DNA from: Neobacillus ginsengisoli
GTDB lineage: Bacteria; Bacillota; Bacilli; Bacillales_B; DSM-18226
Direction: 5' to 3'
DNA length: 64,000 bases
NCBI RefSeq assembly: GCF_030813055.1
Contig: NZ_JAUSTW010000013.1
Span: 4,208-68,207, forward strand
Made by a program: the position numbers and the translations under genes. A model generated the notes under the pieces. That model had not been told where the DNA came from, made no database searches, and saw only the letters and a program-made list of their open reading frames with translations. Each line of letters begins with the position of its first letter. Within the stretch, counting starts at the first letter, position 1. Of this stretch, positions 9,159 through 17,594 are shown one piece after another.

Positions 9159-9632
9159 TTATTGTTGATTCCTTCTTAAAAGATAACTAACATATTGATA
9201 AAAGCCAATCAAAATTATATAAAGTATAGGGTAAATTATTATTGAATACCAAAACTTCCAACCGTTATAGTAAAATGTTTTACTCCATAGGAATAGTAAT
9301 TCATATATATTCGCAAAAAGTGACCAGCAAGAAATATAAATAACCTTTCTAATCATATTCTTTTTGAAAGGAAAAAAATTTAAAAATACTATATTAATAG
9401 CTGGATAAATACCAAAGACAAAAATAAACCCTTTAAAATCAACACCTTTGTTAAAATACCCATATAAGTCATATTTTAAGTCCCAAAGGATATTAGCAAT
9501 AAGCTCTAAAAAAGAAGAAAACAAGGTCGTGGTTAGAATTTCAATTCCAGAAATACGTTTTGGGATAAATATCGCAATTAGATTAAATATTATAACTGAA
9601 AGGATGAGAAATACCACATTATATAACCCCAA
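9159..9632 (-). CDS. CBO0543-like integral membrane protein
   Basis: A 157-residue protein with about five hydrophobic segments. The pattern W-D-L-K-Y-D-L-Y-G-Y-F-N followed later by FYYNGWKFWYS resembles the protein at 31686 (SLWKYEPTTLF, FSYYNGWNFMWS), and both fit a family annotated as CBO0543 in bacilli. Function unknown. The start is uncertain: TTG at 9632 has no well-spaced RBS. Confidence 0.6.
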   Translation of the reverse strand: MGLYNVVFLILSVIIFNLIAIFIPKRISGIEILTTTLFSSFLELIANILWDLKYDLYGYFNKGVDFKGFIFVFGIYPAINIVFLNFFPFKKNMIRKVIYISCWSLFANIYELLFLWSKTFYYNGWKFWYSIIIYPILYIILIGFYQYVSYLLRRNQQ

Positions 9633-9703
9633 TCTACAACGAATCGCTTTGGTTATCCTTCCCTTTAAATGTGATTAATATTTCTATCGGCTTCTTATTC
9701 TTG

Positions 9704-9752
9704 TTCAACTATACTGCCACGTTAGTTCAAGTGAAACATTTCACAAAGTACT
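9704..9752 (+). repeat. CCCGTTA-family repeat, solo form
   Basis: CTTGTTCAACTATACTGCC passes directly into ACGTTAGTTCAAGTG and AAACATTTCACAAAG. It is the clearest single-box (solo) copy. Confidence 0.75.
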
Positions 9753-9775
9753 TTCCGCTAGTCGTTTTTTAGGTT

Positions 9776-9943
9776 TTATAAAATAAGTTGAATGATTGTG
9801 GAATAACTCTGGCCAAAACCAACATTTACCATTTTGATGAAAAACATTGGCAAAAACATAATAATACCACAATAAATAATAATCTCACTAATAACAGTTT
9901 TTTGTTTTAATTTTCTCCATTCCAACTCCATCAATTTAATCAC
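9776..9943 (-). pseudogene. N-terminal fragment of an ABC-2 type permease
   Basis: Reading from GTG at 9943, a 55-residue product starts VIKLMELEWRKLKQK and then one membrane helix before a stop. This is the usual opening of an ABC-2 permease, cut after the first helix. GTG overlaps the stop of the ATPase fragment (AGTGATTAA), so they were an operon. Confidence 0.6.
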
Positions 9944-10181
9944 TTTTACCACCTCCATGGATTTGATCATAAAAATAGTCTTCCAATGTGCTTGAATGTT
10001 TTTGTATTTCTTCTATATCAATATCATGAAGAATTAATACTTTTGAAATCTCACTTTGAGACAGGGTTAAATCATAAATCCGAATTCTCTTGTCTTGTAC
10101 AATCTTCATATTGAAAATATGGAGTTCATGTTGGAGATTCCTCATAAAATAAAGTACTATTAAATTAATATTGTTTTTCAA
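9940..10181 (-). pseudogene. C-terminal fragment of an ABC transporter ATPase
   Basis: The 81-residue frame ends HSSTLEDYFYDQIHGGGKSD, the typical tail of lantibiotic-immunity or bacitracin-type ABC ATPases (S-L-E-D-x-F then G-G). The Walker and signature motifs are missing. It is followed by an equally truncated permease; the transporter is not functional as seen. Confidence 0.6.
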
Positions 10182-10318
10182 AAATTTATCATGTTGCTAC
10201 CAAGTGACTCGTTTTTTGGTAAAAACCCATCATACAGTTTTGTGAAATTTAGATCAGAGGAAGAATTAAGAGTAATTTAAAATTATTATTCCCACAGATC
10301 TATTAGAAGGAGGATATT

Positions 10319-10534
10319 ATGAGCGAAAATATTAAAACTTATGGAGCTGAAGGTATCAAAATATCTTGGAAACCCAATATTTGCAAACATGCAGCAGAAT
10401 GTGTAAAGGGATTGCCAAGTGTATTCAATACCCAGAAAAGTCCTTGGGTATCACCACAGAATGCAACAGCTAAAAAAATTATGGAAGTGATTGATCGTTG
10501 TCCAAGCAGAGCACTTACTTATGAGCAAAAATAA
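10319..10534 (+). CDS. yjdI: YjdI-family iron-sulfur cluster protein
   Basis: A 71-residue protein. Cys residues in ICKHAAECVKGLP and DRCPSRALTY follow the YjdI pattern of a small single 4Fe-4S protein. The start ATG follows AGAAGGAGG. The next gene, a YjdJ-type acetyltransferase, starts 31 bp downstream, which is the usual pairing. The partner redox system is not known. Confidence 0.85.
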   Translation: MSENIKTYGAEGIKISWKPNICKHAAECVKGLPSVFNTQKSPWVSPQNATAKKIMEVIDRCPSRALTYEQK

Positions 10535-10565
10535 ACAGAACTAAAAAAGTTAGGAGAATGAGGAA

Positions 10566-10856
10566 ATGACTGAAATTAAAATGGGCAAGAATGAATTCTA
10601 TATTGAGGAATCTAATGAAATTATTGCAAGAATTCAATTTATCCCAAGCGGAAAAGATGTAAATGGAAGAAATTTAATTATTATAAACCATACAGTTGTA
10701 TATGAGGGACATAATGGTCGTGGATTAGGCAAAGAATTAGTAAACAAGATAGCTGAATATGCAAGAGATGAAAACTTATATATTATTCCTGTATGTCCTT
10801 ACGCAAAAAGTGTTCTTGAAAGTAAGGAAGAGTATCAAGGTGTACTAGCAAATTGA
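10566..10856 (+). CDS. yjdJ: YjdJ-type GNAT acetyltransferase
   Basis: A 96-residue minimal GNAT protein. The acetyl-CoA loop is visible as YEGHNGRGLGKELV (Q/R-x-x-G-x-G/A type), followed by a helix and the strand IIPVCPYAK, typical of the short YjdJ branch. RBS AGGAGAATGAGG. It probably forms an operon with the preceding YjdI-like gene. Substrate unknown. Confidence 0.85.
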   Translation: MTEIKMGKNEFYIEESNEIIARIQFIPSGKDVNGRNLIIINHTVVYEGHNGRGLGKELVNKIAEYARDENLYIIPVCPYAKSVLESKEEYQGVLAN

Positions 10857-11067
10857 TGCCATTTTATTATATATGCGTTGAATCAACTACACTTAACTGG
10901 ACAAAAAAATAAGGTCAAGCTTAGACTAATCACTAAATCAGGGCATACTGCTAATTAGTATAAGAGATCCAGTGAAGAAGCTACGATAACGAGACAACCA
11001 ATTTATTAAAATGCCTAGAGATTAAATAAAAACACCGACATTCAAATCTTTGTTTTTATTGATTTAT
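10857..11067. other. Intergenic region, nothing clear
   Basis: A short TTAACTGGACA string at about 10890 recalls an IS3-type end, but no inverted partner or transposase frame was found. Confidence 0.3.
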
Positions 11068-11391
11068 TTATAATTGGACATTAAACAATTGTCTTAACCT
11101 TCTGGTGCCTTCGTATACCATTGCAGCATCCCAAAAACGCATCTTTCCTTGATAGCCGTGCGGATAATAAGAGTACTCAATAAACTCCTCATTAACTCTA
11201 ACAGGATCTGCTACTTTTATTCTTAATTCCTTCATTTTTGATTTTAAATCAACCAATTGCCTTCGTAATTCCTTTAATTTGGACTCAATTAAATGCTGAT
11301 ATGCTTCGGGAATTTTAAATTTCAATGTTAAAGCTGCTTGATAGTCGTTTTCAAGAATTTGAATGAGATAGGTCGTGTAAATGTAATTCAA
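11068..11391 (-). CDS. Hypothetical coiled-coil protein
   Basis: A 107-residue ORF. The middle (SKLKELRRQLVDLKSKMKEL) is a charged heptad-rich helix. The C-terminal part, EYSYYPHGYQGKMRFWDAAMVYEG, looks like a conserved domain. I do not recognise the family. The start codon is TTG without a visible RBS, so the 5' end may be elsewhere or lost. Confidence 0.5.
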   Translation of the reverse strand: MNYIYTTYLIQILENDYQAALTLKFKIPEAYQHLIESKLKELRRQLVDLKSKMKELRIKVADPVRVNEEFIEYSYYPHGYQGKMRFWDAAMVYEGTRRLRQLFNVQL

Positions 11392-11539
11392 AAAGTGTTT
11401 TCAAAAAGTATTGAGAGAACATTGGAAATTGTCTTGGAATCGAAAAAAGGAGGGGCCACAATATAATTTAGGCCCTTGATTGAGGGCTAATTTTTTTCTT
11501 TAACCCCCTAAGGAGCATAGATTATCTTAATCTTACTCC

Positions 11540-11581
11540 ACTAAAGCACCCGTTACTTTAAGAACAATTTTTCACAAACTC
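11540..11581 (+). repeat. CCCGTTA-family repeat, right half
   Basis: ACTAAAGCACCCGTTACTTT then AAGAACAATTTTTCACAAAC. No left box is attached. Confidence 0.65.
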
Positions 11582-11683
11582 TACTCCATGCCATATAAAA
11601 AAGCCATCATAATGCCTGCCCAAACCAGACACTCAGCGTTTGACCACCATCTAATAGGAACTCATCTTTATTGCACACGGTAC

Positions 11684-12481
11684 TTAGTTTTTAATGCATA
11701 CAGGTTCGTATCTAATTCCTCGTACCTTGGAAGAGATAAGGATTTGTCGAACCCGTTGCGAAATAATTATCTTACGCCGAGGAAAGTACCCTTCACCAAA
11801 ATATTCCGAGGTATAATTTAAGTCTTTGTAATTATCCCAAGCTTCAACTCCGTAACAAAGAACAGAGTCCATTGCTTTCCCAAAACTTTTGAATCCACAA
11901 TTGGAGCAGTCTATTGCTGGGTTTAACATTGTTTGTAATGGTGGAAGCTCATTAAGAGGTACTAGCTGATAGGCAATTTCCTGTATATTCTTTTTCGTAT
12001 ACACTGGTCGGTAACTAATACCAGTAACTGAGTTTGCATCAAATAGCCGTTTTACTTTCGGTGAAACTAATAATTCAGCTTCCCAAGACATAATGAAATC
12101 TCGGCTTCCAACACTGTTCCTTCGTATCATAAGGTCGTTAGTTTGATTTATATAAGCATTACACTGATTACACGATGATGAAAAGTATGTATCAGGAACT
12201 TCCGAATAAGGATTCAGATCTTGGTACGTTGGATATAGAGCTAGTAATGGTGCCAAATCAAACTCTTTCTTACTAAATTCCACACGTCTCCGTTCTTCTA
12301 CCTCAACACCAACTGAAATTAATTCATCTTTTAGTTTGTTATACTCAGGTAGGTCCGAGTACATCCGCACTAATGTACCGTCTCTTTCCTTCAGGACGTG
12401 ATTGTAACTATCTAGAATCGAATCAATAGCATTTTTATAATTGGATGCATCTATGCAAAAAATTGTTGACAGAATTCGCAT
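11684..12481 (-). CDS. Imm11/double-CxxC-like putative immunity protein
   Basis: Start moved to ATG at 12481 (GGGGGA, 9 nt spacing), giving 265 residues. Two Cys pairs stand out, SSCNQCNAYI and DCSNCGFKSF. Two parallel C-terminal motifs repeat: LLVSPKVKRLFDANSVTGISYRPV and IIISQRVRQILISSKVRGIRYEPV. This hydrophobic-S-x-R-V...G-I-x-Y-x-P-V pattern recalls immunity proteins of polymorphic toxin systems (Imm11 or double-CxxCG families). No toxin gene is adjacent. Role is inference. Confidence 0.5.
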   Translation of the reverse strand: MRILSTIFCIDASNYKNAIDSILDSYNHVLKERDGTLVRMYSDLPEYNKLKDELISVGVEVEERRRVEFSKKEFDLAPLLALYPTYQDLNPYSEVPDTYFSSSCNQCNAYINQTNDLMIRRNSVGSRDFIMSWEAELLVSPKVKRLFDANSVTGISYRPVYTKKNIQEIAYQLVPLNELPPLQTMLNPAIDCSNCGFKSFGKAMDSVLCYGVEAWDNYKDLNYTSEYFGEGYFPRRKIIISQRVRQILISSKVRGIRYEPVCIKN

Positions 12482-12561
12482 ATTAAATGTTCCCCCAGAC
12501 ATCTGCCTTTGAAGTTGCTTTTTCACAGTTTTAGAGTTAAATATTCCACAACAAACGGAAT

Positions 12562-12666
12562 TCCTTGTTCAACTGCTTCATTAGTCGAATAAGAAAAGGC
12601 TGCCACAGCAGACAGCTCTTAAAGGAAAGCACCCGTTAGCTTAAGTACAATATTTCACAATCTTGC
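12562..12666 (+). repeat. CCCGTTA-family repeat, composite form
   Basis: CTTGTTCAACTGCTTCATTAG TCGAATAAG, then GGCTGCC, then GCACCCGTTAGCTTAAG and TTTCACAATC. The middle hairpin reads GCTGCCACAGCAGACAGC. Confidence 0.8.
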
Positions 12667-12733
12667 ATTCTTGGATAAAAACTATTACTAAAAGTTTTAT
12701 TTTATTTTGTGTAAATATTCTAAATAAGTAAAA

Positions 12734-12756
12734 AAGCTTACTCTTTGAGTAAGCTT
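12734..12756 (-). terminator. Terminator of cwlJ-like gene
   Basis: A perfect 10-bp stem AAGCTTACTC / GAGTAAGCTT with a 3-nt loop overlaps the stop codon. Confidence 0.8.
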
Positions 12757-13195
12757 AACCGCTATAAACACTATCACAAAATCCAGGTTTTGGTTCATAA
12801 AAACAATGTTGTTTAAATTGACCAGATTGAGGTTGACCAAACCATGTTGGAGGGCATGGAGCATGTGGATTAAAATACCAAAGAGCAAATTTCGCTGGTT
12901 GGTCTCTCCAATAATCCAAATTCTGTTTTGCTAATCTTCTTTCAGAAGTTCTTGCTCTTTGATAAAATACATTCCCTTTTTGAACTGCTTCAAAGGAAAA
13001 ATTTCCTCCTTGTACTTGAAAAATAACTTGGTTAATTGTTCTTAAACCTTTAAAGTCTGTACAATTTGCTACAAGACGATTCACAATTACATTTCCAACA
13101 TATAACATTCCCTGTTTTCCTTCACCTTCGGCTTCTGCTCTCATCATCCTTGCCATTAAGTCAACGTCTGAACTTCGGTAACTTACTCTTGGCAT
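12755..13195 (-). CDS. cwlJ: Spore cortex-lytic hydrolase CwlJ
   Basis: A 146-residue SleB/CwlJ-family hydrolase, close to the usual CwlJ length, without a signal peptide or peptidoglycan-binding domain as is normal for CwlJ. Motifs seen: ARMMRAEAEGEGKQGM (with the catalytic Glu), VGNVIVNRL, CTDFKGLRTI, AFEAV-like SFEAVQKG, FYQRARTSERRLA and KFALWYFNP. It degrades spore cortex during germination. RBS GGGGTGG. No GerQ neighbour is present here. Confidence 0.95.
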   Translation of the reverse strand: MPRVSYRSSDVDLMARMMRAEAEGEGKQGMLYVGNVIVNRLVANCTDFKGLRTINQVIFQVQGGNFSFEAVQKGNVFYQRARTSERRLAKQNLDYWRDQPAKFALWYFNPHAPCPPTWFGQPQSGQFKQHCFYEPKPGFCDSVYSG

Positions 13196-13324
13196 TTTTC
13201 CACCCCAAAAATATAGTATGAAAAAAAGGCTACATTCATGTCATTGTTTATATAATAAGAATGCTTAGTTTTTAAAACTTACAGTTTTTAAGTAAAATGA
13301 AAACTATTGCATTCTTTTTATACC

Positions 13325-13418
13325 TTTATTCAACTATACTGCCCCGTTACTTCAATAAGAAAAGCCGCCATTATGTTGGCAGCATTAATCTTCCGAATTA
13401 GCACTCGTTAGTTGAAGA
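13325..13418 (+). repeat. CCCGTTA-family repeat, composite form
   Basis: Left box TTATTCAACTATACTGCCCC with GTTACTTCAATAAG, middle hairpin GCCGCCATTATGTTGGC, right box TTAGCACTCGTTAGTTGAAG. Confidence 0.75.
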
Positions 13419-13455
13419 AAGAATCTATCCCTATTGCATTTGTTTTTATGGAAAA

Positions 13456-13623
13456 TCATTCTTTAGAGGATCTTTTTCTAACCTTGTTAAAATATAACGA
13501 TACTAAAATCAAAATTATTGCACCAATAATAAAAAATATAACTTTGTGTAGTAGAAGCCCGAAAGCCAAGGATAGGAAAAGTATAATAAGTCTAATTAAC
13601 GCTTCTACTTTATAATTGTTCAT
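13456..13623 (-). CDS. Small membrane protein
   Basis: A 55-residue ORF with RBS GAAAGGA. Two hydrophobic stretches (about 9-25 and 28-45) and a basic C-terminus (KVRKRSSKE) predict a two-helix membrane peptide. I do not recognise a family. It sits between two copies of the CCCGTTA repeat. The opposite-strand ORF here is its shadow. Confidence 0.5.
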   Translation of the reverse strand: MNNYKVEALIRLIILFLSLAFGLLLHKVIFFIIGAIILILVSLYFNKVRKRSSKE

Positions 13624-13658
13624 TAAACCAATTCCTTTCAGAAGTTAACTTTAGTGAA

Positions 13659-13755
13659 TTAAACTGCTTAGTTTGTACAATAAAAAACTCGAAAATGGTG
13701 GCTTGATCTTAAACTCTTGCACCCGTTTGTATAAGTACAAAACTTCACAATCTTG
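13659..13755 (+). repeat. CCCGTTA-family repeat, composite form
   Basis: AAACTGCTTAGTTTGTACAAT (left), CTTAAACTCTTGCACCCG (right) and CTTCACAATC. The middle hairpin has diverged. Confidence 0.65.
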
Positions 13756-13803
13756 CTAACCTGAATCTCTAAGTCATCAACTCAGGTCTCGATAAAAATG
13801 ACA

Positions 13804-14046
13804 TCACATCCAATTTTCAATTTTCTTTTCAATTAATTTAATAACACTATGAGAACCTATAAAATCAACAATTTGATAACCAGTTTCAGTTTTCTTTATA
13901 TTACACACGGCTACTGCATTTTCATTTATATAAACTGAATACAAAGTATATATATCATCAATAGAATATAAATAATTTCTATAAATTTCATCTTTTTCGT
14001 CAGCAATATTCTCTATCACTTTTAGGTTTATTTCTGGTACTGGCAT
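13804..14046 (-). CDS. Hypothetical protein
   Basis: An 80-residue acidic soluble protein, RBS AAGGGGAA. Predicted beta-rich: YTLYSVYINENAVAVCNIKKTETGYQIVDF. Not recognised. It lies between a small membrane protein and a SUKH gene, in a run of likely orphan immunity genes. Confidence 0.55.
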   Translation of the reverse strand: MPVPEINLKVIENIADEKDEIYRNYLYSIDDIYTLYSVYINENAVAVCNIKKTETGYQIVDFIGSHSVIKLIEKKIENWM

Positions 14047-14130
14047 ATATGTATTCCCCTTTTACTGCTATCATTATCCTTCTTAAACTCAAGCATCTGT
14101 TAGTTGAAAAAGACGAGTAGTACCGTCTGG

Positions 14131-14604
14131 TTAGATTATTGCATTCTTAAACAAAGAAGTAAGGTCATCTGCTAATTGATTTTTAGAAAAATCATCGTGA
14201 TATATTCGAAATACGCTTGGCTGCATTGAACTTAGTTTGATATATATAGGGTCACCGCTTCCGTGGGAACAACTTGCTAAAAAAACATATCCATCTTTTA
14301 ATACCGATATCCCAGGTTCATATTTATTGCTTTCATCAATTATGTCATCCACACCTCCCCATATAATATATGAAATCCCATCATAATCTTCATCTGGTTC
14401 ATCTTCTTGAATTCCTAACTCAGCATCTATTAAAGGGACAGTTGTAAATAATTCGATATACCATTCTGGCAATTTTATTTTAAGTTCTCTTTCTAATTTT
14501 GCTAACTCTCTTTCGCTTGCCGTTTTGCTAACAAAATCGGGATATTTTAACTTAATTCTTTCTACAAGCCTTTTGGCTTCGATAATTATTTCATTATTTA
14601 TCAT
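14131..14604 (-). CDS. SMI1/KNR4 (SUKH) family protein
   Basis: A 157-residue protein with the SUKH layout: N-terminal helix, then ERELKIKLPEWYIELF, a GISYIIWGGVDDIIDES segment, DGYVFLASCSHGSGDPIYIKL and a closing VFRIYHDDF. SUKH proteins often act as immunity proteins against contact-dependent or polymorphic toxins. No toxin lies next to it, so it is an orphan here. RBS GGGAG. Confidence 0.85.
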   Translation of the reverse strand: MINNEIIIEAKRLVERIKLKYPDFVSKTASERELAKLERELKIKLPEWYIELFTTVPLIDAELGIQEDEPDEDYDGISYIIWGGVDDIIDESNKYEPGISVLKDGYVFLASCSHGSGDPIYIKLSSMQPSVFRIYHDDFSKNQLADDLTSLFKNAII

Positions 14605-14679
14605 TTTTCATACTCCCATTTCAATTTATCTATTTAGAGTTCGATTGAGTCAAACAAAATCCTGCTAATCAAAAAATCC

Positions 14680-14731
14680 TTGTTGAACTAACCTGCCACT
14701 TTAGTTTAAGTGTATTTGTTCACAATCTTTA
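14680..14731 (+). repeat. CCCGTTA-family repeat, solo form
   Basis: CTTGTTGAACTAACCTGCC, ACTTTAGTTTAAGTG, TATTTGTTCACAATC: left start fused to right end. Confidence 0.7.
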
Positions 14732-14908
14732 AACAATAAAAACCCCCTTCATCATTGGAAGAGAGTTTTTTACAGATAACCGCAGATAGAGTCTTGATCT
14801 ATTTTTAACGTATAAAAAGCTAACCAGCAATCTGATCAACTTAATAAGAAACTCAATCTATTAATCCATAAGTTGCAATTAATATTTTTCCTTGTTTAGC
14901 CAATTCCC

Positions 14909-15514
14909 TTATTTTAGTTGGGTTGTCTGTAAAGGATTACCGGCTAAAATTTTTTCCACATCCTCATATCCCGGTAGAAAAGCATAGTTGTATCGTGCAG
15001 GAAGTGCAAACACGTAATAATTATTTCGACCCAATTCAGTTGGGTCCACAGGAGCGGCTCCTATATGAAATACTCCTTGCTTAAGTGAGTTCCACTGGTT
15101 AATTGTAAATACCATAATTGGGATGTCCTGGCGTGGGGTTTCCTTAGTCCATTTAGGATCTCTAATGGATATAATCGGACCTGTTTCATCTACTGTACTG
15201 CCGTTTTCATTAGCGATCCCCTCCCACTGACTAGTTATAATTGAATAACCTCTCCAACTTGCAGGAAGCTTAAAGCTAAAACCGTATTTTGTATTTTTAT
15301 AGACAATTGATTTTGATACATCAGATGAAGTGGAAGTGGAAGAAGATGGGGTTGAATTGTTGGAAGTGGTGTTTTGCTGTCCGCTGGTAGTGGTGTTTTT
15401 TTGATTCTGATTACCGCCTGTCGGACTGCTATTTCTTGAACATCCCATAATAAGAATTAAAGCTAGAGTTACAAGAGCCCATTTAAGTATTGATTTTTTT
15501 AATGCTAAGTTCAT
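14909..15514 (-). CDS. Putative lipoprotein with Ser/Thr-rich linker
   Basis: The start at ATG 15514 has GAGGAG upstream, giving 201 residues; the longer reading has no RBS. A lipoprotein signal ends LALILIMGC. Residues about 24-65 are low-complexity Asn/Gln/Ser/Thr. The globular part begins VYKNTKYGFSFKLPASWRGY, a PsbP-like or DUF-type beta domain opening common in secreted bacillar lipoproteins. Function unknown; membrane-anchored outside the cell. Confidence 0.7.
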   Translation of the reverse strand: MNLALKKSILKWALVTLALILIMGCSRNSSPTGGNQNQKNTTTSGQQNTTSNNSTPSSSTSTSSDVSKSIVYKNTKYGFSFKLPASWRGYSIITSQWEGIANENGSTVDETGPIISIRDPKWTKETPRQDIPIMVFTINQWNSLKQGVFHIGAAPVDPTELGRNNYYVFALPARYNYAFLPGYEDVEKILAGNPLQTTQLK

Positions 15515-15737
15515 AAAAATTCTCCTCACATTAAACATTTTTGAAAAAAACAAGTATTCACCCAAGGTCCCATGAAGCTCTGTAAACACTTTTGTTTTTC
15601 CACTAAATAGTCTATCTGAAGATTGACTTAATTTCTAGGACTCCTCCAATAAGTCCGTTTTATTATTTTTATTCACCCTTGATTCAAATTAAACCATACA
15701 TACAAGTATTTTCCAGTTATTTAATTATTAATTTTTA

Positions 15738-15857
15738 TTAACCTAACCTGAGACGTTTGCTCAACATGTTTCCAGAAAGAACAACATTTGAAAACTCTTT
15801 GCAAAGTCCTTTATAATTAGAAAAATTGTTGCCATCTAAGACAAAAACCTTTTTCAT
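15738..15857 (-). pseudogene. Barstar-like N-terminal fragment
   Basis: A 39-residue ORF with RBS GAGGTG reads MKKVFVLDGNNFSNYKGLCK. The V-x-D-G-N-N-F-S opening recalls barstar-type RNase inhibitors, which are about 90 residues long. The C-terminal two-thirds is missing. Short match, so the assignment is tentative. Confidence 0.4.
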
Positions 15858-15897
15858 TTCCAAACACCTCTACCGCTTCATTTAGGGAAAATATAAT

Positions 15898-15988
15898 ATA
15901 TCATATTCTTGAATTAACCTGCCCGGTAGCTTAATAAGAAAAGGCTGCCGTTTGTGGCAGCCAACTATTTAAGGAAAGCCCCCGATAT
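15898..15988 (+). repeat. CCCGTTA-family repeat, composite form
   Basis: TTCTTGAATTAACCTGCCC with GGTAGCTTAATAAGAA, then GGCTGCCGTTTGTGGCAGCC, then AAAGCCCCCGATATG. Confidence 0.7.
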
Positions 15989-16178
15989 GAGTGAATTCCC
16001 TTAGTGACTATGATTAGATAATCTGGTATCAGAAGCACTGAATAGTTTTTTTAATGCTAATTAATGTATCGTTTAAAAGATAATGAAGTTAAAGTGGCAT
16101 ATTAAGGGAGACAATCCTTACTTTACGTTTTTACCATTACTAATTAATATGTAAAAAACAAAGGGAGGCTCCCATTGT

Positions 16179-16307
16179 TTATTGTTTTTTCAATTCATTA
16201 ACAATCTCATTAATACGTTTTTCCACTTCATAAAGGTTCTTCTGCATCCGATCACGCCGACTGGTCAAGACCTGCAATTCCTGTTTCAATTCCTCTGTTT
16301 TGCTCAT
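16179..16307 (-). CDS. Small coiled-coil protein
   Basis: A 42-residue ORF with RBS GGAGGGG. Reads MSKTEELKQELQVLTSRRDR then MQKNLYEVEKRINEIVNELK: a single charged coiled coil over its whole length. Too short for wide ORF callers. Similar short coiled-coil peptides occur in bacilli; function unknown. Confidence 0.6.
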   Translation of the reverse strand: MSKTEELKQELQVLTSRRDRMQKNLYEVEKRINEIVNELKKQ

Positions 16308-16430
16308 TATTTCCCCTCCAGATTATGATATATCACTAATATACAAACAGAAAAACCATTTTAATATAATTCGTTAAAATCTTCAATTGCTTTTTCGCTT
16401 GGTTCATTATGTATTAATTTTATTTTTAAA

Positions 16431-16463
16431 TTATATTGCCCCGTTACTTCAATAAGAAAAAGC
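16431..16463 (+). repeat. CCCGTTA-family repeat, left box
   Basis: AAATTATATTGCCCCGTTAC then TTCAATAAGAAAAAGC. The right half is absent and a His/Tyr-rich frame follows. Confidence 0.6.
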
Positions 16464-16729
16464 ATTACCGTTGTTCCAGTAATGGCATAGGATATATGCC
16501 ATCTCCTTTTTACGGTTCCTATATAGGATACGGGCATCCATTGTCATGGTATCATCACTCTTACTTCCATCATCCCTTTCATCATCCCTTTCACTTTTGT
16601 ATGCCTTATCATATGATTGGTGCAAGTTTTGTCGTGCCCATACAGGCACCGGTCCGGAAGCAAACCCTTTTGGAGATAAGGCAACAGCAGTCGCCTTATC
16701 TCCTAAAACAGCGTTTAGTTCTTCCCTAA
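16436..16729 (+). CDS. Possible His/Tyr-rich protein, 5' end from a repeat
   Basis: A 97-residue frame whose first codons (TTG CCC CGT TAC) come from the CCCGTTA repeat. The body is rich in His, Tyr, Pro and Phe (YHHSYFHHPFHHPFHF), like some spore-coat proteins. It has no RBS. A perfect 11-bp inverted repeat at 16672-16703 lies inside the frame. May be a coat-protein remnant; weak call. Confidence 0.3.
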   Translation: MPRYFNKKKHYRCSSNGIGYMPSPFYGSYIGYGHPLSWYHHSYFHHPFHHPFHFCMPYHMIGASFVVPIQAPVRKQTLLEIRQQQSPYLLKQRLVLP

Positions 16730-16750
16730 TATGTATATGTTCAAAAGGAA

Positions 16751-16776
16751 AAAAGCCCTCAGATTTCGGGGGCTCT
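16751..16776 (-). terminator. Terminator of GerP-like gene
   Basis: AAAGCCCTC and GGGGGCTC(T) pair, with a T run on the minus-strand transcript, about 80 bp after the gene. Confidence 0.6.
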
Positions 16777-16853
16777 GAAGAGTGAAGTAAACGAAGGCAG
16801 GGACATTCACTTTTTTCCAGGTCGGGTGATTAGTCCAAACGTACTTAATGGCT

Positions 16854-17078
16854 TTAATTATTTCTGACAATCGGCTGATCAATTCCATCTGGGTCAATAA
16901 AATTCGTACTGTTCACAGCCGTATTTGTCATAACCCCAAAGGCTGAGTTAATTGCTCCGGACCCAGCAAACACCCTCGATTGATCCTTAGGGGATAAAAC
17001 AGAGCTATCACCGAATTTGACAATAGCATTTGTAGTGACGTTATGAATTTGTAGGGGTCCACAAATAGTTACAGGCAT
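16854..17078 (-). CDS. GerPA/GerPF-like spore germination protein
   Basis: Start at ATG 17078 (RBS GGGAGG), 74 residues. Family pattern: MPVTICGPLQIHNVTTNAIV, KFGDSSVLSPKDQS, FAGSGAINSAFGVMTNTAVN and DPDGIDQP. Such small proteins of the spore coat help germinants pass to the inner receptors. A paralogue lies just upstream at 17212-17433 on the same strand, and a third at 17595 on the other strand. Confidence 0.8.
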   Translation of the reverse strand: MPVTICGPLQIHNVTTNAIVKFGDSSVLSPKDQSRVFAGSGAINSAFGVMTNTAVNSTNFIDPDGIDQPIVRNN

Positions 17079-17211
17079 TAGAAACAACCTCCCATTTAAA
17101 AATATTTTCAATAACCTATGCTTTGCTCCCTGACTTTGTTCTTCTTTCGGGTACGACTAAAAAACGAGATGTATGAAACCGAATGGAGATGGGGTGCATG
17201 GCACTTTATAA

Positions 17212-17433
17212 TTATAGTCCCGAAATTGGCTGATCAATTAAATTGGAGTCAATGAAAATTGTACTGTTCACAGCCGTATTTGTCATAACCCAAACCGCTG
17301 TGTTTAATGACCCAGCTCCAACAGGAGTCTTAGATGCAACTTTTGGTGAGACAATAAGGCTATCACCAAATTCGACCACACCATTTGCACTGATGGTAGT
17401 AATTTGTATGGGTCCAAAAATATTTGCAGGCAT
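17212..17433 (-). CDS. GerPA/GerPF-like spore germination protein
   Basis: Start at ATG 17433 (AAAGGA 9 nt upstream), 73 residues. Reads MPANIFGPIQITTISANGVV, EFGDSLIVSPK, GAGSLNTAVWVMTNTAVNST and IDQPISGL, clearly a paralogue of the 16854 gene. Not in a full gerPABCDEF operon, so these are dispersed members of the family. Confidence 0.8.
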   Translation of the reverse strand: MPANIFGPIQITTISANGVVEFGDSLIVSPKVASKTPVGAGSLNTAVWVMTNTAVNSTIFIDSNLIDQPISGL

Positions 17434-17594
17434 TGGCTGGCATCCTTTCATTAAGTTTATTTCAATCTATGCTTTTATCCCTGTCCTTGTTCTTCTTCTT
17501 TAGAGGTACTGCCCAAAAACGAGAGATACTATGAAACATAATAAAACTAATTGACATACATTAGAGTATAAATTCATAAGGGAGTGTGATTAAA

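Noticed and set aside
16672..16703. Terminator at the 11-bp inverted repeat
   Set aside because: The stem GGAGATAAGGC / GCCTTATCTCC is perfect but has no T run on either strand and lies inside a frame; left as an unexplained hairpin.
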